The notes under the pieces are model-generated. The model saw only the letters and a program-made list of their open reading frames with translations. It was not told the origin of the DNA and searched no databases. This document shows positions 44,316-54,289 of a DNA stretch of 64,000 nucleotides, one piece after another. The stretch is from Halorussus marinus (lineage in GTDB: Archaea; Halobacteriota; Halobacteria; Halobacteriales; Haladaptataceae): positions 558,001-622,000 of the forward strand of contig NZ_SBIV01000001.1 of the NCBI RefSeq assembly GCF_004765795.1, read 5' to 3'. Made by a program: the position numbers and the translations under genes. The number at the start of each line of letters is the position of its first letter. The first letter of the stretch is position 1.

Positions 44316-46490
44316 ATGAACGCGAAGGGATCGGCCGCGGTCGAACTCACCGTGCAGGGCGCCGAAAAGCGGGACGCCGGCCGGGGGATCGCCCGCATCC
44401 CCGAGTCGGCCCGCGCGACGCTGGGGGTCCTGAGCGGCGACACCGTGGTCATCGAAGGCGAGCGCGACACCGTCGTCAAGGTGTGGCCCGCGGGCACCGG
44501 CGTCAGGTCCGGCGTCGTCCAGATCGACGGCGAGACCCGGACGAACGCGGGGGTCAGCATCGGCGACGGCGTCACCGTCCGGAAGATCTCGGTCGAGGAC
44601 GCCGACGCCGTCAGGCTGTCGCCGACCGCGCAGTTCTCGGCCGACGATCGGGAGACCTTAGAGACCGCACTCAAGCGCGCGCTTCGGGACCGCCCCGTCA
44701 AGGAGGGCGAGCGCGTCCGACTCGAACGCCTCGGCGACGCCGGCACCTTCCACGTCGCCGCGACCGATCCGGACGGCGTCGTCCGGGTCTCGGCCGAGAC
44801 GGACGTGTCGGTGTCGCTTGGCGACGATTCGACGCCGACCTCGATCCCGGTTCTGAGCGGCGACGACGACGCGCCCAACGAGCCGACGGGCGCGACCTAC
44901 GAGGACATCGGGGGCCTCGAAGAGGAGCTCCGGCGGGTCCGCGAGATGGTCGAGCTCCCGCTGTCGAACCCCGCGCTGTTCCGGCGGCTCGGCATCGACG
45001 CCCCGAAGGGCGTCTTGCTGTACGGCCCGCCGGGGACCGGCAAGACCATGATCGCGAAGGCGGTCGCCAACGAGGTCAACGCCCACTTCATCACCGTCTC
45101 GGGGCCGGAGGTCATGCGCAAGTACAAGGGCGAGAGCGAAGAGCGGATCCGCGACATCTTCCAGGAGGCCCGCGAGGAGGCGCCCACGATCGTGTTCTTC
45201 GACGAACTCGACGCCATCGCGAGCGAGCGCGACGAGGAGAGCGACGTCGAGAACCGCGTGGTCGCCCAGCTCCTGTCGCTGATGGACGGGCTCGAATCCC
45301 GCGGGCAGGTCATCGTGATCGGCGCGACCAACCGCGTCGACGCAATCGACCCCGCGCTCCGGCGGGGCGGACGGTTCGATCGGGAGATCGAGATCGGGGT
45401 CCCCGGCGAAGCGGGGCGTCGCGAGATTCTCGACGTTCACACCCGCGGGATGCCCCTCGCCGACGACGTCGACGTCGACCGGCTCGCGGCCGGCACCCAC
45501 GGCTTCGTCGGCGCGGACCTCCACGCGCTGGCGACCGAGGCCGCGATGGCCGCGCTCCGGCGGGCCCGGGACGCCGGGGCCGACGACGAGGAGTTGATGG
45601 ACGTCGAGGTGACCCGACGGGACTTCGAGACCGCGATGGCGTCGGTCGACCCCTCGGCGATGCGGGAGTTCGTCGCCGAGTCGCCCGACACCACCTACGA
45701 CGACGTCGGCAACCTCGAAACGGCCAAACAGACGCTCACCGAGGCCGTCGAGTGGCCCCTGGCGTACCGCAACCTCTTCGAGGCGACCCGGACCGAGCCG
45801 CCGACCGGGATCCTCCTCCACGGCCCGCCGGGGACCGGCAAGACGCTTCTGGCCCGGGCGCTGGCGGGCGAGACCGACGTGAACTTCATCCACGTCGACG
45901 GCCCGGAACTGCTCGACCGCTACGTCGGCGAGAGCGAGAAGACGGTCCGGGAGATATTCGACCGCGCCCGGCAGGCCTCCCCCGCCATCGTCTTCTTCGA
46001 CGAGATCGACTCGATCGCTGGCCAGCGCGGCGCCGGGATGGGCGGCGGCGCGGAGGTCAGCGAGCGGGTGGTCTCCCAGTTGCTCACCGAGATGGACGGC
46101 CTCGCGGAGAACCCCAATCTGATCGTGCTCGCGGCGACGAACCGCCGGGACGCGCTCGACTCGGCGCTGTTGCGGCCCGGTCGCCTCGAAGAACACGTCG
46201 AGGTCCCGGCGCCCGACGAGACCGGCCGGCGCCAGATCCTCGACGTTCACGCCGGCGACAAGCCGATCGGCGACGACGTGGATCTGGACGAACTCGCGGC
46301 CGACCTCGCGGGGTACACCGGCGCGGACCTCGAAGCGGTGGTCAGAGACGCCTCGATGCGGGCGATTCGGGAGGCCGCCGACGCGTGGGGCGTCGAGCAG
46401 GCCGACGCGAACGCCCACGAGATCGAGATTCAACACAAGCACTTCGAGGCCGCGATCGAGAAAGTCCGGCCGACGCTGACCGACGAGTGA
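44316..46490 (+). CDS. cdc48: Cdc48/VAT-type AAA ATPase
   Basis: A 724-aa double-ring unfoldase. The N-domain (about 1-190) begins with [22 protein letters not shown] module 1 has Walker A GPPGTGKT near 236-243 and Walker [16 protein letters not shown]. Module 2 has Walker A GPPGTGKT near 503-510 and Walker [16 protein letters not shown]. Arg-finger segments follow both. It extracts and unfolds proteins for the archaeal proteasome. Haloarchaea have several Cdc48 paralogs, so which one this is cannot be decided here. No clear TATA box was seen upstream. Confidence 0.95.
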   Translation: MNAKGSAAVELTVQGAEKRDAGRGIARIPESARATLGVLSGDTVVIEGERDTVVKVWPAGTGVRSGVVQIDGETRTNAGVSIGDGVTVRKISVEDADAVRLSPTAQFSADDRETLETALKRALRDRPVKEGERVRLERLGDAGTFHVAATDPDGVVRVSAETDVSVSLGDDSTPTSIPVLSGDDDAPNEPTGATYEDIGGLEEELRRVREMVELPLSNPALFRRLGIDAPKGVLLYGPPGTGKTMIAKAVANEVNAHFITVSGPEVMRKYKGESEERIRDIFQEAREEAPTIVFFDELDAIASERDEESDVENRVVAQLLSLMDGLESRGQVIVIGATNRVDAIDPALRRGGRFDREIEIGVPGEAGRREILDVHTRGMPLADDVDVDRLAAGTHGFVGADLHALATEAAMAALRRARDAGADDEELMDVEVTRRDFETAMASVDPSAMREFVAESPDTTYDDVGNLETAKQTLTEAVEWPLAYRNLFEATRTEPPTGILLHGPPGTGKTLLARALAGETDVNFIHVDGPELLDRYVGESEKTVREIFDRARQASPAIVFFDEIDSIAGQRGAGMGGGAEVSERVVSQLLTEMDGLAENPNLIVLAATNRRDALDSALLRPGRLEEHVEVPAPDETGRRQILDVHAGDKPIGDDVDLDELAADLAGYTGADLEAVVRDASMRAIREAADAWGVEQADANAHEIEIQHKHFEAAIEKVRPTLTDE

Positions 46491-46503
46491 CGCGGTCGCG
46501 ACC

Positions 46504-46512
46504 GTTTATGTC
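46504..46512 (+). promoter_or_regulatory. TATA-like box of the membrane protein gene at 46534
   Basis: GTTTATGTC, centred 26 nt before a GTG start; it supports that start codon. Confidence 0.45.
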
Positions 46513-46533
46513 GATCGGCGCCCATCTCCGGTC

Positions 46534-47115
46534 GTGAGCCTCCCCGAAGCGGTCCGACCGCGCCGACCGCACGCGCTCGCGCTCGTGACGGCGCTGTTCC
46601 CGGCGCTGTACGTCGTCTACAGGGATGCGAACGGGGCGTGTCCGGCGGACGCCGACTGTCTCGGCGCGACCCACGTCGGCTACGCGCTCGCCGGACTGGC
46701 CGGGAGCTACCTCTTTGCCGTGCTCGCCGTCGCCGTCGTCGACGCCGAGTCGCTCGCGGCCGACTCGCCGCTCGCGCGCCTTGCGCTGTTCCCGTCGGAC
46801 CTGACGCTCGGAGTCCTCGGGGCGATCGTCGCGGGGCTCGGGGCCTACGCGGTCGCGTCGCTCGCCGGGGCGGTTCCGACGGCGGTCGACGCCGCGCTTG
46901 CCCCGGTCGGCCTCCTCGTCGGACTCCCGTTCGCCGCGACGGCGGCCGCGCTCGTGCTCGTCGGGAGCGCGGTCTCGGCGACGCCGCCGTTGGCGTTCCG
47001 GTACGCCGTCGTCGCGGGATCGCTCGCGCTCACCGGCGGGTGGGTGTTCGCGCTGGCGACCGGGGCCGCGGCGCTCGTCCGGCGAGCCTCCGCGGTCGGG
47101 CCGAATCGGGAGTGA
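46534..47115 (+). CDS. Hypothetical membrane protein
   Basis: A 193-aa protein with about five or six hydrophobic segments, beginning at a GTG. A loop near residues 30-45 has two Cys (ACPADADC) that could form a disulfide or bind metal on the outer face. Ala, Val and Leu dominate. No domain recognised. It follows cdc48 by 43 nt on the same strand but has its own TATA-like box. Confidence 0.65.
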   Translation: MSLPEAVRPRRPHALALVTALFPALYVVYRDANGACPADADCLGATHVGYALAGLAGSYLFAVLAVAVVDAESLAADSPLARLALFPSDLTLGVLGAIVAGLGAYAVASLAGAVPTAVDAALAPVGLLVGLPFAATAAALVLVGSAVSATPPLAFRYAVVAGSLALTGGWVFALATGAAALVRRASAVGPNRE

Positions 47116-47267
47116 GAGCGACGGCTCCGCCCCGCGAAGTCGCGTCCCGGGAGCGAGGGTCTCGGTCATCGCCGCCCACCGGACCGCGCTCGACCGACCG
47201 GACGCGCCGGATCGGCTCCGAACGCTCGACTGATCGCGCCGGGGCGCTGAATTCGTGTCTACTCCGT

Positions 47268-47277
47268 AACGTATATC
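47268..47277 (+). promoter_or_regulatory. TATA box of the small membrane protein gene at 47301
   Basis: AACGTATATC, centred 28 nt before the ATG at 47301; it supports the short frame. Confidence 0.5.
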
Positions 47278-47300
47278 GGCGCGGTGCTCGTCCCGTCAGT

Positions 47301-47519
47301 ATGATTGGTGGGAGGCGGCTTTACGAACGCGCTGACGGGTGGCTAACGGGGCTCTCTCGGGTGCCGTACGCGGTCGTCTTGGGGTCGGCGGCGGGCGTCG
47401 GCGTTCTCGGAGTCGGTCTCGTATCGGGCGGTGGGCTTCCGGTGCTTCGGGCCCTCACTATGGCGCTGGTCATGTTCGGGTTAGAGTGCGCGTTCGGAGT
47501 TCACCAGACCGACGGCTGA
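47301..47519 (+). CDS. Small two-helix membrane protein
   Basis: A 72-aa protein with two hydrophobic helices (about 22-42 and 48-65) and a short acidic tail. The start is set by the TATA box. The 185-bp gap before it holds only this promoter as far as I can see. Not recognised; similar short haloarchaeal proteins are common and unstudied. Confidence 0.55.
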   Translation: MIGGRRLYERADGWLTGLSRVPYAVVLGSAAGVGVLGVGLVSGGGLPVLRALTMALVMFGLECAFGVHQTDG

Positions 47520-47602
47520 TTGTGCCGGCGATCTCTCGCGGCTTTCGGAGCCACGTCGGGGGCGAGGCTCGTAACTCCCGACGACTGACCGGGCGCAGTC
47601 CC

Positions 47603-48289
47603 CTACGGATCTGCGGTCGCGGTTTCCGGTGGCTCGGCGACCGCGACCGTCATCTTCGAGACGCTGTCGCACTTGGTCACCGAGTCGACGCGGTACCACT
47701 CGCCGAGGCGTATCTCGGGCAGTGGCGTCGGTTCGGTGTCGGTGGCCGACTCGGTATCACCTGCGGTCGTGGTCTCGCTCGTCTTCTCGGTCGTCGTCGC
47801 GTCCTGTAACGCGGCTTCAGTTGCAGTCTCCGGCCCGGCGGTCGTCTCTCCGACGGCGGTCTCCGGCGTAGTCGTCGTCTCAGCGGTGTCGTTCACCGCG
47901 GTCGTCTCCGGCGTAGTCGTCGTTTCGTCAGTGGTGGCGATCGCTTCCGGGGAGACCAACAGCCCCTCGTACCCGAGGTCGATGTCGCCTCTGTACGCCC
48001 TGACGATGAGCACCCGCAACTCCGAGGGATCGCCGGCGTCGCGACAGCTCGCGGGGACGGACTCGGTCGCGGGGTCGCCCTCCGGGGTACGTAGGGGCGA
48101 CTGGACCTGAAACCGGTCGCCGGTCTGGAGCCCGTAGCTGAAAGCGTAGCTCGACTCCCCGCCGTCGTTCTGCGTGACCGTCCCGTCCAGCGCGGAGACG
48201 CCGCTCGCCGCCAACCCGAGTCCCGCCAGTCCCGCGGCCGCCCCCGCCCGGAGGATATCGCGCCGTCGCGGTGGTTCGCCGTCTGGCAT
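47603..48289 (-). CDS. Tat-exported protein with Thr/Glu-rich linker
   Basis: A 228-aa secreted protein. The N-terminus has a twin-arginine signal (PPRRRDILRAGAAAGLAGLG) and export is through Tat. Residues about 35-105 form a small folded part with one Cys. Residues 115-190 are a Thr/Glu/Ala-rich disordered linker typical of cell-surface stalks. A short C-terminal segment (GEWYRVDSVTKCDSVSKMTV) has a second Cys. No anchor motif is visible. Function unknown. The ATG at 48289 was chosen by the signal peptide and a TATA-like box. Confidence 0.72.
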   Translation of the reverse strand: MPDGEPPRRRDILRAGAAAGLAGLGLAASGVSALDGTVTQNDGGESSYAFSYGLQTGDRFQVQSPLRTPEGDPATESVPASCRDAGDPSELRVLIVRAYRGDIDLGYEGLLVSPEAIATTDETTTTPETTAVNDTAETTTTPETAVGETTAGPETATEAALQDATTTEKTSETTTAGDTESATDTEPTPLPEIRLGEWYRVDSVTKCDSVSKMTVAVAEPPETATADP

Positions 48290-48312
48290 GCGGTCTTCTC
48301 CCGCGGGTAGGG

Positions 48313-48321
48313 AGTTATACC
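48313..48321 (-). promoter_or_regulatory. TATA-like box of the Tat protein gene at 48289
   Basis: GGTATAACT on the reverse strand, centred 28 nt before the ATG. Confidence 0.5.
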
Positions 48322-48399
48322 GGCGGGGCTGTTCACACTGTTCACACCAACTGGGACCGCGCAACCGACGTTACACCCGCGAAAGGGGCCGTTTCGGCC

Positions 48400-51246
48400 T
48401 CAGTCCCAGAACGACTGGGTCCGGGCGTACTGACGCTCCTGTGCGAGGATGTCCCGGTAGAAGTCGTCTTCGTCCTCGCGGAGCTTGGCGATGATGCGGG
48501 CGGCGTTGCGCGGGCCGACGCCCCGGGCCGCCAGCGCGATGACGGCTCGCTTACCGTGGCTCTGGACCAAATTCGCGGCCTTGTACGCACGCTCGGTCAT
48601 CTTCTCCTGTTCGTCGTCTTTCTCTCTGGCCCGGACGGCCTTCACGACCTCGTCGGCCCACGGGTTCAGCGCCGCGATGCGGGTCGACCCGCACTCGGGA
48701 CACTCGGGCTGGTCGCGGACCCGCCGGACCGGCTTCTTGCGCTTCCAGTCGGTGCAGTGGAGACACACCAGGATGACCTCGTCGTCCCGGATGCGCTCTT
48801 TGACGGTCTGGATGACGCTCGCGTCGGCGTTCTCTGGCGCGAGCAGTTCCCGGCCCGACGACCGGCCGCCGGTCCCGATCGGGGTGTGGCCGCCGGTCGT
48901 CACGACCTCGATCTCGCCGGTCCGAATCCGGGCGAGCACCTCGCTCGCGCGCTCGACCGCCAGATCGTCGTGAAACACCTCTCGGACCGCCTCGTCGTAC
49001 ATCGGCGTGTCTTCGAGCGCCCCGAGCAGTCGGGAGACGTTCGGGGTCGACCCCTGCCAGCTCCGGAGCGCGCCGAACTTCGCGGCGACCTGCGAGAGCT
49101 TGAACTTCAGCGAGTCGGAGTGTTTGAGGCTGAGCTCGATGATCGCCTCGACGTGGTCGGGATCGGTGTCCTCGAGCACCGCCGCGACCTCCCGGCCCGA
49201 CGTTTTCGACGGCACGTCCAGTTCGATCCGGTAGGGGTCGACCTCCAGGCCGACCGACGAGCCGGTCCGCTGTCCGACCAGCGACGACAGCACCCGCCCG
49301 AGCGTCTCGTTGGTCTTGTGGCCCAAGCAGGCGTTCACCACGACGCTTCCGGCGGCGTGTTCGACCACGATGCGGTCGGCAGTCGGCAACGGTGCGTCGG
49401 CCTCGGCCTGTCTGTCGAGCTGGTCGAGCGCCTCGCGTGCGGTGTGCTCGTCGGTCGGGTAGCGGTTCGTGAACTCCCGGGCGACCCCCTCGCGGGGTGC
49501 CCCGCGCTCGAACTGCGGGCCGGCGACCGCCCGCATCTCGCCTACCTCTCGGGCGACTTCGTAGGGGACGGGGATCTCCTCGCCGACCCACGACGGGATC
49601 TCGCCGCCGGGGTCCTCGATCGGCGAGACCTGCACCGTCTCCTCCTCGTCGTCGATCTCGGAGATGCGCCACATCTCCCCGCGCTGGATGAAGACCTCGC
49701 CGGGCGCCGCGAAGTTGACGACGAACCGCTCGTCGAGGGTCCCGACCTGCGAGCCGCTGGCGATGTCCTCGACCGCGTAGGTCTGCTCGTCGGGGATCAT
49801 CGAGAGGTTGGCGTAGAAGTACTGCCACGTCTGGGAGGACTTCTCGATCGTGTCCTCGTCCTCGTCGACCCAGACGAGTCGGTTGCCCTTGAGCTCCCGC
49901 AACACCTCCTTGAATCGAGACTCCGGGAGGTCCCGGAACGGGTAGGCCCGCGTCACGATGTCGTAGGCTTTCATCGCCGACAGGTCCCCGAAGTCCATCA
50001 CGAGCCCGACGACCTGATTGGCGACGGTGTCGAGGCTCCCGTCGTGGATCCGGGCCGGCTCCACGTCGCCGTCTTTCGCCCGGCGGGCGATGGCGAGCGC
50101 TTCGAGGGTGTCGTCGGGGCGCTTCGTGACGATGGTGCCCCGCGAGACCTCGTCGCTCCGGTGGCCCGCGCGCCCGACGCGCTGGAGCAGTCGGGCGACC
50201 TCCCGCGGGCTGGTGTACTGGACGACGTGGTCGATCCGACCCACGTCGATGCCGAGTTCCATCGAGGACGTACAGAGCAGGCCGTCGAGCTCGCCCGCCT
50301 TGAACCGGTCTTCGACGTCGATCCGGACTTCTTTCGACAGCGAGCCGTGGTGGACGCCCACGTTGGCGTCGAGGGCCTTGAACCGCGAACCGAGCGCCTC
50401 GGCGGTCTGGCGGGTGTTGACGAAGATCAGCGTCGAGTCGTGGTCGTCGACGATGTCGAGGATCGCCCGGACGTGGCTGGCGTACTCGACCTCGGTCGCC
50501 AGTTCGCCCGCGAGCGTCTCGTCGGCGTCGGTGACCTCGGGCTCGCGGACCTCGAACTCGACTTTGCTCCCCACGTCGACCTCGACGATCTCACACCCCC
50601 GGTCGCCGGTCAGAAACCGACCGACCTCCTCGGGGTCGCCGACGGTCGCCGACAGGCCGATCCGCTGGAACTCCCCGGCGAGCTCGACCAGCCGCTCCAG
50701 CCCGACGGTGAGCTGGGCGCCTCGCTTCGCGCTCGCGAGCTCGTGGACCTCGTCGACGACGACGTGGTGGACGTCTTCGAGGGCGGTTCGGAGCTTCGAG
50801 CCGGTGAGCATCGCCTGCAGGGTCTCGGGGGTCGTCACCAGCACGTCCGGCGGGTCGTTCGCCTGCTTTTGGCGCTGGTAGTCGGTGGTGTCGCCGTGGC
50901 GCACGTCGACGTCGAGGTCCAACTCCTCGCCCCACCACTCCAGGCGCTCGCGCATGTCGCGGTTGAGCGCGCGGAGCGGCGTGACGTAGAGCGCCGAGAT
51001 GCCGAACCGGGGGCCCTTCTCGGCCTGATTCTCCGCGATGGCGTCCAGCACCGGCAACATCGCGGTCTCGGTCTTGCCGGTGCCGGTCGGCGCGACGACG
51101 AGGCCGTTCTCGCCCCGGGCCAGCGGCGGGATCGCCCGGCGCTGTGGCTCGGTCGGCGTCGAGAACCCCCGCTCGGAGAGCGCCGCCCGGACCTGATCGC
51201 CGAGGTGCGCGAAGGCCCCAAAACCCGCGGCCGACGTCTCAGTCAT
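48400..51246 (-). CDS. lhr: Lhr-family superfamily 2 DNA helicase
   Basis: A 948-aa helicase. Seen: the Q-like motif TPTEPQRRAIPPL, Walker A APTGTGKTETA near 52-62, DEVHELAS as motif II, motif III SATVGDPEE, and motif VI QRVGRAGHR. A winged-helix and Lhr-core region follows, then a C-terminal zinc-binding pattern CLHC...CPEC. Lhr proteins unwind DNA or RNA-DNA hybrids in repair. It lies one gene away from the rpa1-rpap1-rpe operon on the same strand. The ATG at 51246 was chosen with a TATA-like box 29 nt upstream. Confidence 0.93.
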   Translation of the reverse strand: MTETSAAGFGAFAHLGDQVRAALSERGFSTPTEPQRRAIPPLARGENGLVVAPTGTGKTETAMLPVLDAIAENQAEKGPRFGISALYVTPLRALNRDMRERLEWWGEELDLDVDVRHGDTTDYQRQKQANDPPDVLVTTPETLQAMLTGSKLRTALEDVHHVVVDEVHELASAKRGAQLTVGLERLVELAGEFQRIGLSATVGDPEEVGRFLTGDRGCEIVEVDVGSKVEFEVREPEVTDADETLAGELATEVEYASHVRAILDIVDDHDSTLIFVNTRQTAEALGSRFKALDANVGVHHGSLSKEVRIDVEDRFKAGELDGLLCTSSMELGIDVGRIDHVVQYTSPREVARLLQRVGRAGHRSDEVSRGTIVTKRPDDTLEALAIARRAKDGDVEPARIHDGSLDTVANQVVGLVMDFGDLSAMKAYDIVTRAYPFRDLPESRFKEVLRELKGNRLVWVDEDEDTIEKSSQTWQYFYANLSMIPDEQTYAVEDIASGSQVGTLDERFVVNFAAPGEVFIQRGEMWRISEIDDEEETVQVSPIEDPGGEIPSWVGEEIPVPYEVAREVGEMRAVAGPQFERGAPREGVAREFTNRYPTDEHTAREALDQLDRQAEADAPLPTADRIVVEHAAGSVVVNACLGHKTNETLGRVLSSLVGQRTGSSVGLEVDPYRIELDVPSKTSGREVAAVLEDTDPDHVEAIIELSLKHSDSLKFKLSQVAAKFGALRSWQGSTPNVSRLLGALEDTPMYDEAVREVFHDDLAVERASEVLARIRTGEIEVVTTGGHTPIGTGGRSSGRELLAPENADASVIQTVKERIRDDEVILVCLHCTDWKRKKPVRRVRDQPECPECGSTRIAALNPWADEVVKAVRAREKDDEQEKMTERAYKAANLVQSHGKRAVIALAARGVGPRNAARIIAKLREDEDDFYRDILAQERQYARTQSFWD

Positions 51247-51270
51247 CGCTTCGGAGTTGGGACGCGAGGG

Positions 51271-51279
51271 GATTAAGCC
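51271..51279 (-). promoter_or_regulatory. TATA-like box of lhr
   Basis: GGCTTAATC on the reverse strand, centred 29 nt before the ATG at 51246. Confidence 0.5.
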
Positions 51280-51353
51280 CAACGCTAGTCACGGGTGGAC
51301 GTACCACGATCGGCGGCGACAACTGTCTTTGGGACGCCGGACGAACCCCCCGC

Positions 51354-51827
51354 ATGGGCACCGAAGTCCGATTCCGAGAGGTCCAACGATTCCGCCGACC
51401 GTGGGCCCGGGCGACCCTACTCGTACAGGCGATCCTCGCGCTCGCGGGAGTCGTCCGGGGTCGGCGGTCGGGGCGGGCCGCCCTGAAACGGCTGGTCGGC
51501 CTCGGGGCGGTCGCGCTGGTACTCCGATCGGTTCGGCTCTACACCGAGGTACGGCCCGACGGCGTGTACGTCAAGTTCGCGCCGCTCCACCGGACGTTCC
51601 GCCGAATCCCGCTCGCGGATATCGAAGACGTGCAGGCGACGGGGTACAGTCCGCTCCGGTACGGCGGCTGGGGTATTCGGTGGCGTCCGCGCGCGTTGGC
51701 TTACACCGCCAGCAACGCCAGCGGCGTCCGACTGGAGCGGTCGTCCGGCGGGTCGGTGTTCGTCGGCTCGGATCGCCCCGACGAACTCCTCGCGGCGATC
51801 CAGACCGCCACCGACCGGGAGGTCTGA
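51354..51827 (+). CDS. Two-helix membrane protein with PH-like C-terminal domain
   Basis: A 157-aa protein. The N-terminal FREVQRFRRPW leads into two hydrophobic segments (about 20-36 and 46-60), then a beta-rich domain (DGVYVKFAPLHRTFRRIPL ... GGWGIRWRP ... VRLERSSGG) with the look of a bacterial PH-like fold and an ending RPDELLAAIQTA. It resembles small haloarchaeal proteins of the DUF6141 kind, from memory. It sits opposite in direction between lhr and rpe and meets rpe stop to stop. Confidence 0.72.
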   Translation: MGTEVRFREVQRFRRPWARATLLVQAILALAGVVRGRRSGRAALKRLVGLGAVALVLRSVRLYTEVRPDGVYVKFAPLHRTFRRIPLADIEDVQATGYSPLRYGGWGIRWRPRALAYTASNASGVRLERSSGGSVFVGSDRPDELLAAIQTATDREV

Positions 51828-52571
51828 TCACACCGTCCGGTACGGGCCGAGTCGCGTCCCGTCGAGCAGGTACGCCTCCGCGCCGGGCGCGGCCGCCGGG
51901 AGAAACGGCGAGAGGAACTCCTGGCCCTCGACGTTGACCCACGTCCCGCCCGCGAGGTCGTTGAACGCCGGGAACACGGTCAGTTCGGCGTCTCCCGTGG
52001 CCCCGCCCTCGCGGTCGGCGAACGCCGCCGGATCGAGTCCGCCCCGGAGCCACGCCCGTTCGACCCGGCTCCCGCCCACCGCGTCCGCTAATCTGACCGC
52101 GGGGTGTTCGTGGCCGACGCAGACGGCGCCGCCGCCGAGCACCGCAGGCGCGGGCCATGTGTGGCCGTGCGCGAACCCGACGTCGCCGCGTCTGAGCCCG
52201 CCGCCGTCGGTCACCTCGCAGTCGATCCACGACTCGATGTCGCCGTCGTGGTTTCCCTTCACGAGCGTGGCCGCGACCCCGCGGTCGTCGAGTCGTTCGA
52301 GTAAGATTTCGACCTCGCCGCGCTCGGCGCCGCCCGGAGCGCCGATGGCGTGCATCAGATCGCCCAGAAAGACCACGCTGTCGGGGTCGGTGCGCTCGAC
52401 CAGCGAGAGGAGTCGGCCGCGGCGCTCGCCGGCCCGGCTGTCGAGCGAGACGCCCTCCGCGCGGAGCGCCTGCTCGATGCCGGCGTGGAAGTCGGCCACG
52501 ACCAGCGCGCGCTCGGTCCCGAGGTCGGCGACCGCCGCCGGGCTGTCGGGGACCGGCTCCACGAGCGCCAT
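51828..52571 (-). CDS. rpe: ICC-like metallophosphoesterase of the rpa1 operon (COG1407 type)
   Basis: A 247-aa calcineurin-like phosphoesterase. Metal motifs are visible: VVADFHAGIE, FLGDLMH, KGNHDGDIE, FAHGHTWP and VGHEHP. This is the COG1407 phosphoesterase pattern. In Haloferax volcanii a phosphoesterase called rpe is cotranscribed with rpa1 and rpap1; the order here is the same. A related bacterial protein (PdeM) sits with Lhr helicase in ligase-associated repair clusters, and lhr is nearby here too. The start overlaps the rpap1 stop by one base (TGATG). Here rpe does not mean ribulose-phosphate epimerase. Confidence 0.9.
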   Translation of the reverse strand: MALVEPVPDSPAAVADLGTERALVVADFHAGIEQALRAEGVSLDSRAGERRGRLLSLVERTDPDSVVFLGDLMHAIGAPGGAERGEVEILLERLDDRGVAATLVKGNHDGDIESWIDCEVTDGGGLRRGDVGFAHGHTWPAPAVLGGGAVCVGHEHPAVRLADAVGGSRVERAWLRGGLDPAAFADREGGATGDAELTVFPAFNDLAGGTWVNVEGQEFLSPFLPAAAPGAEAYLLDGTRLGPYRTV

Positions 52572-54289
52572 CAGATCGGCTTGAGCGTGTCCTCGCCCGA
52601 CTCGTAGCACCGTCCGCCCATCAGCGCGGATTCGAGGGCGTCCTCCACGTCGGCGGGGGTCACGTCGTACTCCTGGACGACCGCCGCCAGCAGGGTCTCG
52701 CGGGCGACGCCGTCGCCCTCGTTGCGCTCGCGCATCGTCTCCATCACGACCTCTTCGAGGTTCTCGGGCTCGGCGTCGTCCTCGTCTTCGGCGTCGCTCG
52801 CGCCGGCCGCGTCTTCGGCGTCGCCCTCGTCGCTCTCCGCCGCCGGGCTCGGTTCGTCGGGCTCCGCGGCGCCCTCGGCGTCGTCCGGTGCGGGCTCACC
52901 GTCTCGGGGCGTCTCGGCGGCGACGTCCTCGGCGGTCGGCTGGGCGGGCTCGCTTTCGTCGGCGTCCGGTGGGGCCTCCTGCTCGGCGTCGGGGGTCTCG
53001 ATGTCGGCCTCGCCGGGGTCGTCGACCTCCGTCCCCGAGGAGAACTCGAGACCGTACTCCGCTTCGACCTCCTCGCGCTCCTCGTCGTCGAACTCGTACA
53101 TCTCGTCGCCCGCGCCCGCGGTGCCGATGTCCGGCCCCTCGTCGTCCGGGTCGGGTTCGTCGACCTCGTCGGTCGGGGCGTCGACCTCGTCTTCGACTGT
53201 CGGCGGCTCGTCGGTCCCGATTTCGTCCTGAAGGGCCGCGGCGTCGTCGGCGTCCTCGACGCTCGGTTGCTCTCCGTCCGAGCCGGCGTCCCCGACGGTG
53301 CTGGTCGGCGCTTCCCCGAGGTCGGGCGTCTCTGTTTCGCTCGTCTCGGTCTCGGCCATTTCGGCCTCACCCGTCTCGGCCTGAGCGGGCTCGGACGCCG
53401 CGGTCGTCTCGGTCGCCTTCGGCGCCGTTGCCCCGTCGCCGGCGGGTTCGCCTTCGGCGGCTTCGCTCGGTTCGCCGTCCGCCGACGGCGCCTCTGCCGC
53501 CGTGCTCGGCTCGTCGATCGAGTCCGCGTCGGACGAGTCCAGTTCGGCGACCGAGTAGTCGAGATCGAGGTCGGCGTCGCCGCCCTCGTCGGGCGCGAGG
53601 TCGAGCGGCCCCACGTCGTCGGCGTCGATGTCGCCGGCGACCACGCGGGCGGCGTCGAGCGAGAGATCGCGGACCGCCGCGAGGTACGTCTCGGCCGTCC
53701 CGTAGTGGTCGAGCGCGAGCGGGATCCCCGCCGCGAGGCCGGCGTCGACGCCGGCCGATTCGAGCGACTCGCCGAGCGCGTCGCCGGTCGCGCCCGATTC
53801 GAGCGCGTCGGCGACCGTCGAGACCCGTCCGAGCGTCTGCTCGGCGGTCTGGACCACCCATCGGTCGCGGGTGTCGGCGTCGACCGCGTTGATGGATTCG
53901 GGTCTGACCGAGGTGAACACCCGATCGCTGTCCTCGGGCTGGAAGGTCCGGGCCTTGCCCGTCACCGCGACGAACATCGGCGGCTCGGCGCCCTCGAGGA
54001 ACGCCATCTCGTCGGGCTGGTACTGGCCGGCGTAGACGACGAACGCGCCGGTCGGGTCGACGATGCGGGCCCGGAGCACGTCGTCGCTGACCTGCTCGAC
54101 CTGCGTGAGCACGCCGACCGCGAACAGTCGGTTCACGCGCGCGCCAGTGGGCGTGACGACGTAGTTGGGCGCGCGCTCCTCGTCGCTCTCGGAGTGTTCG
54201 AAGTCGGCGTCGTCGAACTCCGCGGCGAAGAGTCGCCACGCGACCTCGCGGCGGCCCGCGCCGCCCTGCCCGTTCTCTGGGTCGCTCAT
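52571..54289 (-). CDS. rpap1: RPA-associated protein
   Basis: A 572-aa protein. The N-terminal OB-fold region (about 10-115) has VAWRLFAAEFDDADFEH, RVNRLFAVGVLTQVEQ and AFVVYAGQYQPDE. A helical part follows (about 130-210). Residues about 225-490 are very acidic, rich in Glu, Asp, Ala and Pro, and probably disordered. A winged-helix-like C-terminus ends the protein (ETLLAAVVQEYDVTPADVED). RPAP proteins bind their cognate RPA and act in DNA repair and replication. It overlaps rpa1 by 4 nt. The acidic region is unusually long even for a haloarchaeon. Confidence 0.88.
   Translation of the reverse strand: MSDPENGQGGAGRREVAWRLFAAEFDDADFEHSESDEERAPNYVVTPTGARVNRLFAVGVLTQVEQVSDDVLRARIVDPTGAFVVYAGQYQPDEMAFLEGAEPPMFVAVTGKARTFQPEDSDRVFTSVRPESINAVDADTRDRWVVQTAEQTLGRVSTVADALESGATGDALGESLESAGVDAGLAAGIPLALDHYGTAETYLAAVRDLSLDAARVVAGDIDADDVGPLDLAPDEGGDADLDLDYSVAELDSSDADSIDEPSTAAEAPSADGEPSEAAEGEPAGDGATAPKATETTAASEPAQAETGEAEMAETETSETETPDLGEAPTSTVGDAGSDGEQPSVEDADDAAALQDEIGTDEPPTVEDEVDAPTDEVDEPDPDDEGPDIGTAGAGDEMYEFDDEEREEVEAEYGLEFSSGTEVDDPGEADIETPDAEQEAPPDADESEPAQPTAEDVAAETPRDGEPAPDDAEGAAEPDEPSPAAESDEGDAEDAAGASDAEDEDDAEPENLEEVVMETMRERNEGDGVARETLLAAVVQEYDVTPADVEDALESALMGGRCYESGEDTLKPI

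Noticed and set aside
48271-51276. A 1001-codon forward frame opposite lhr
   Set aside because: It is collinear with the Lhr gene on the other strand and has no recognisable motif.
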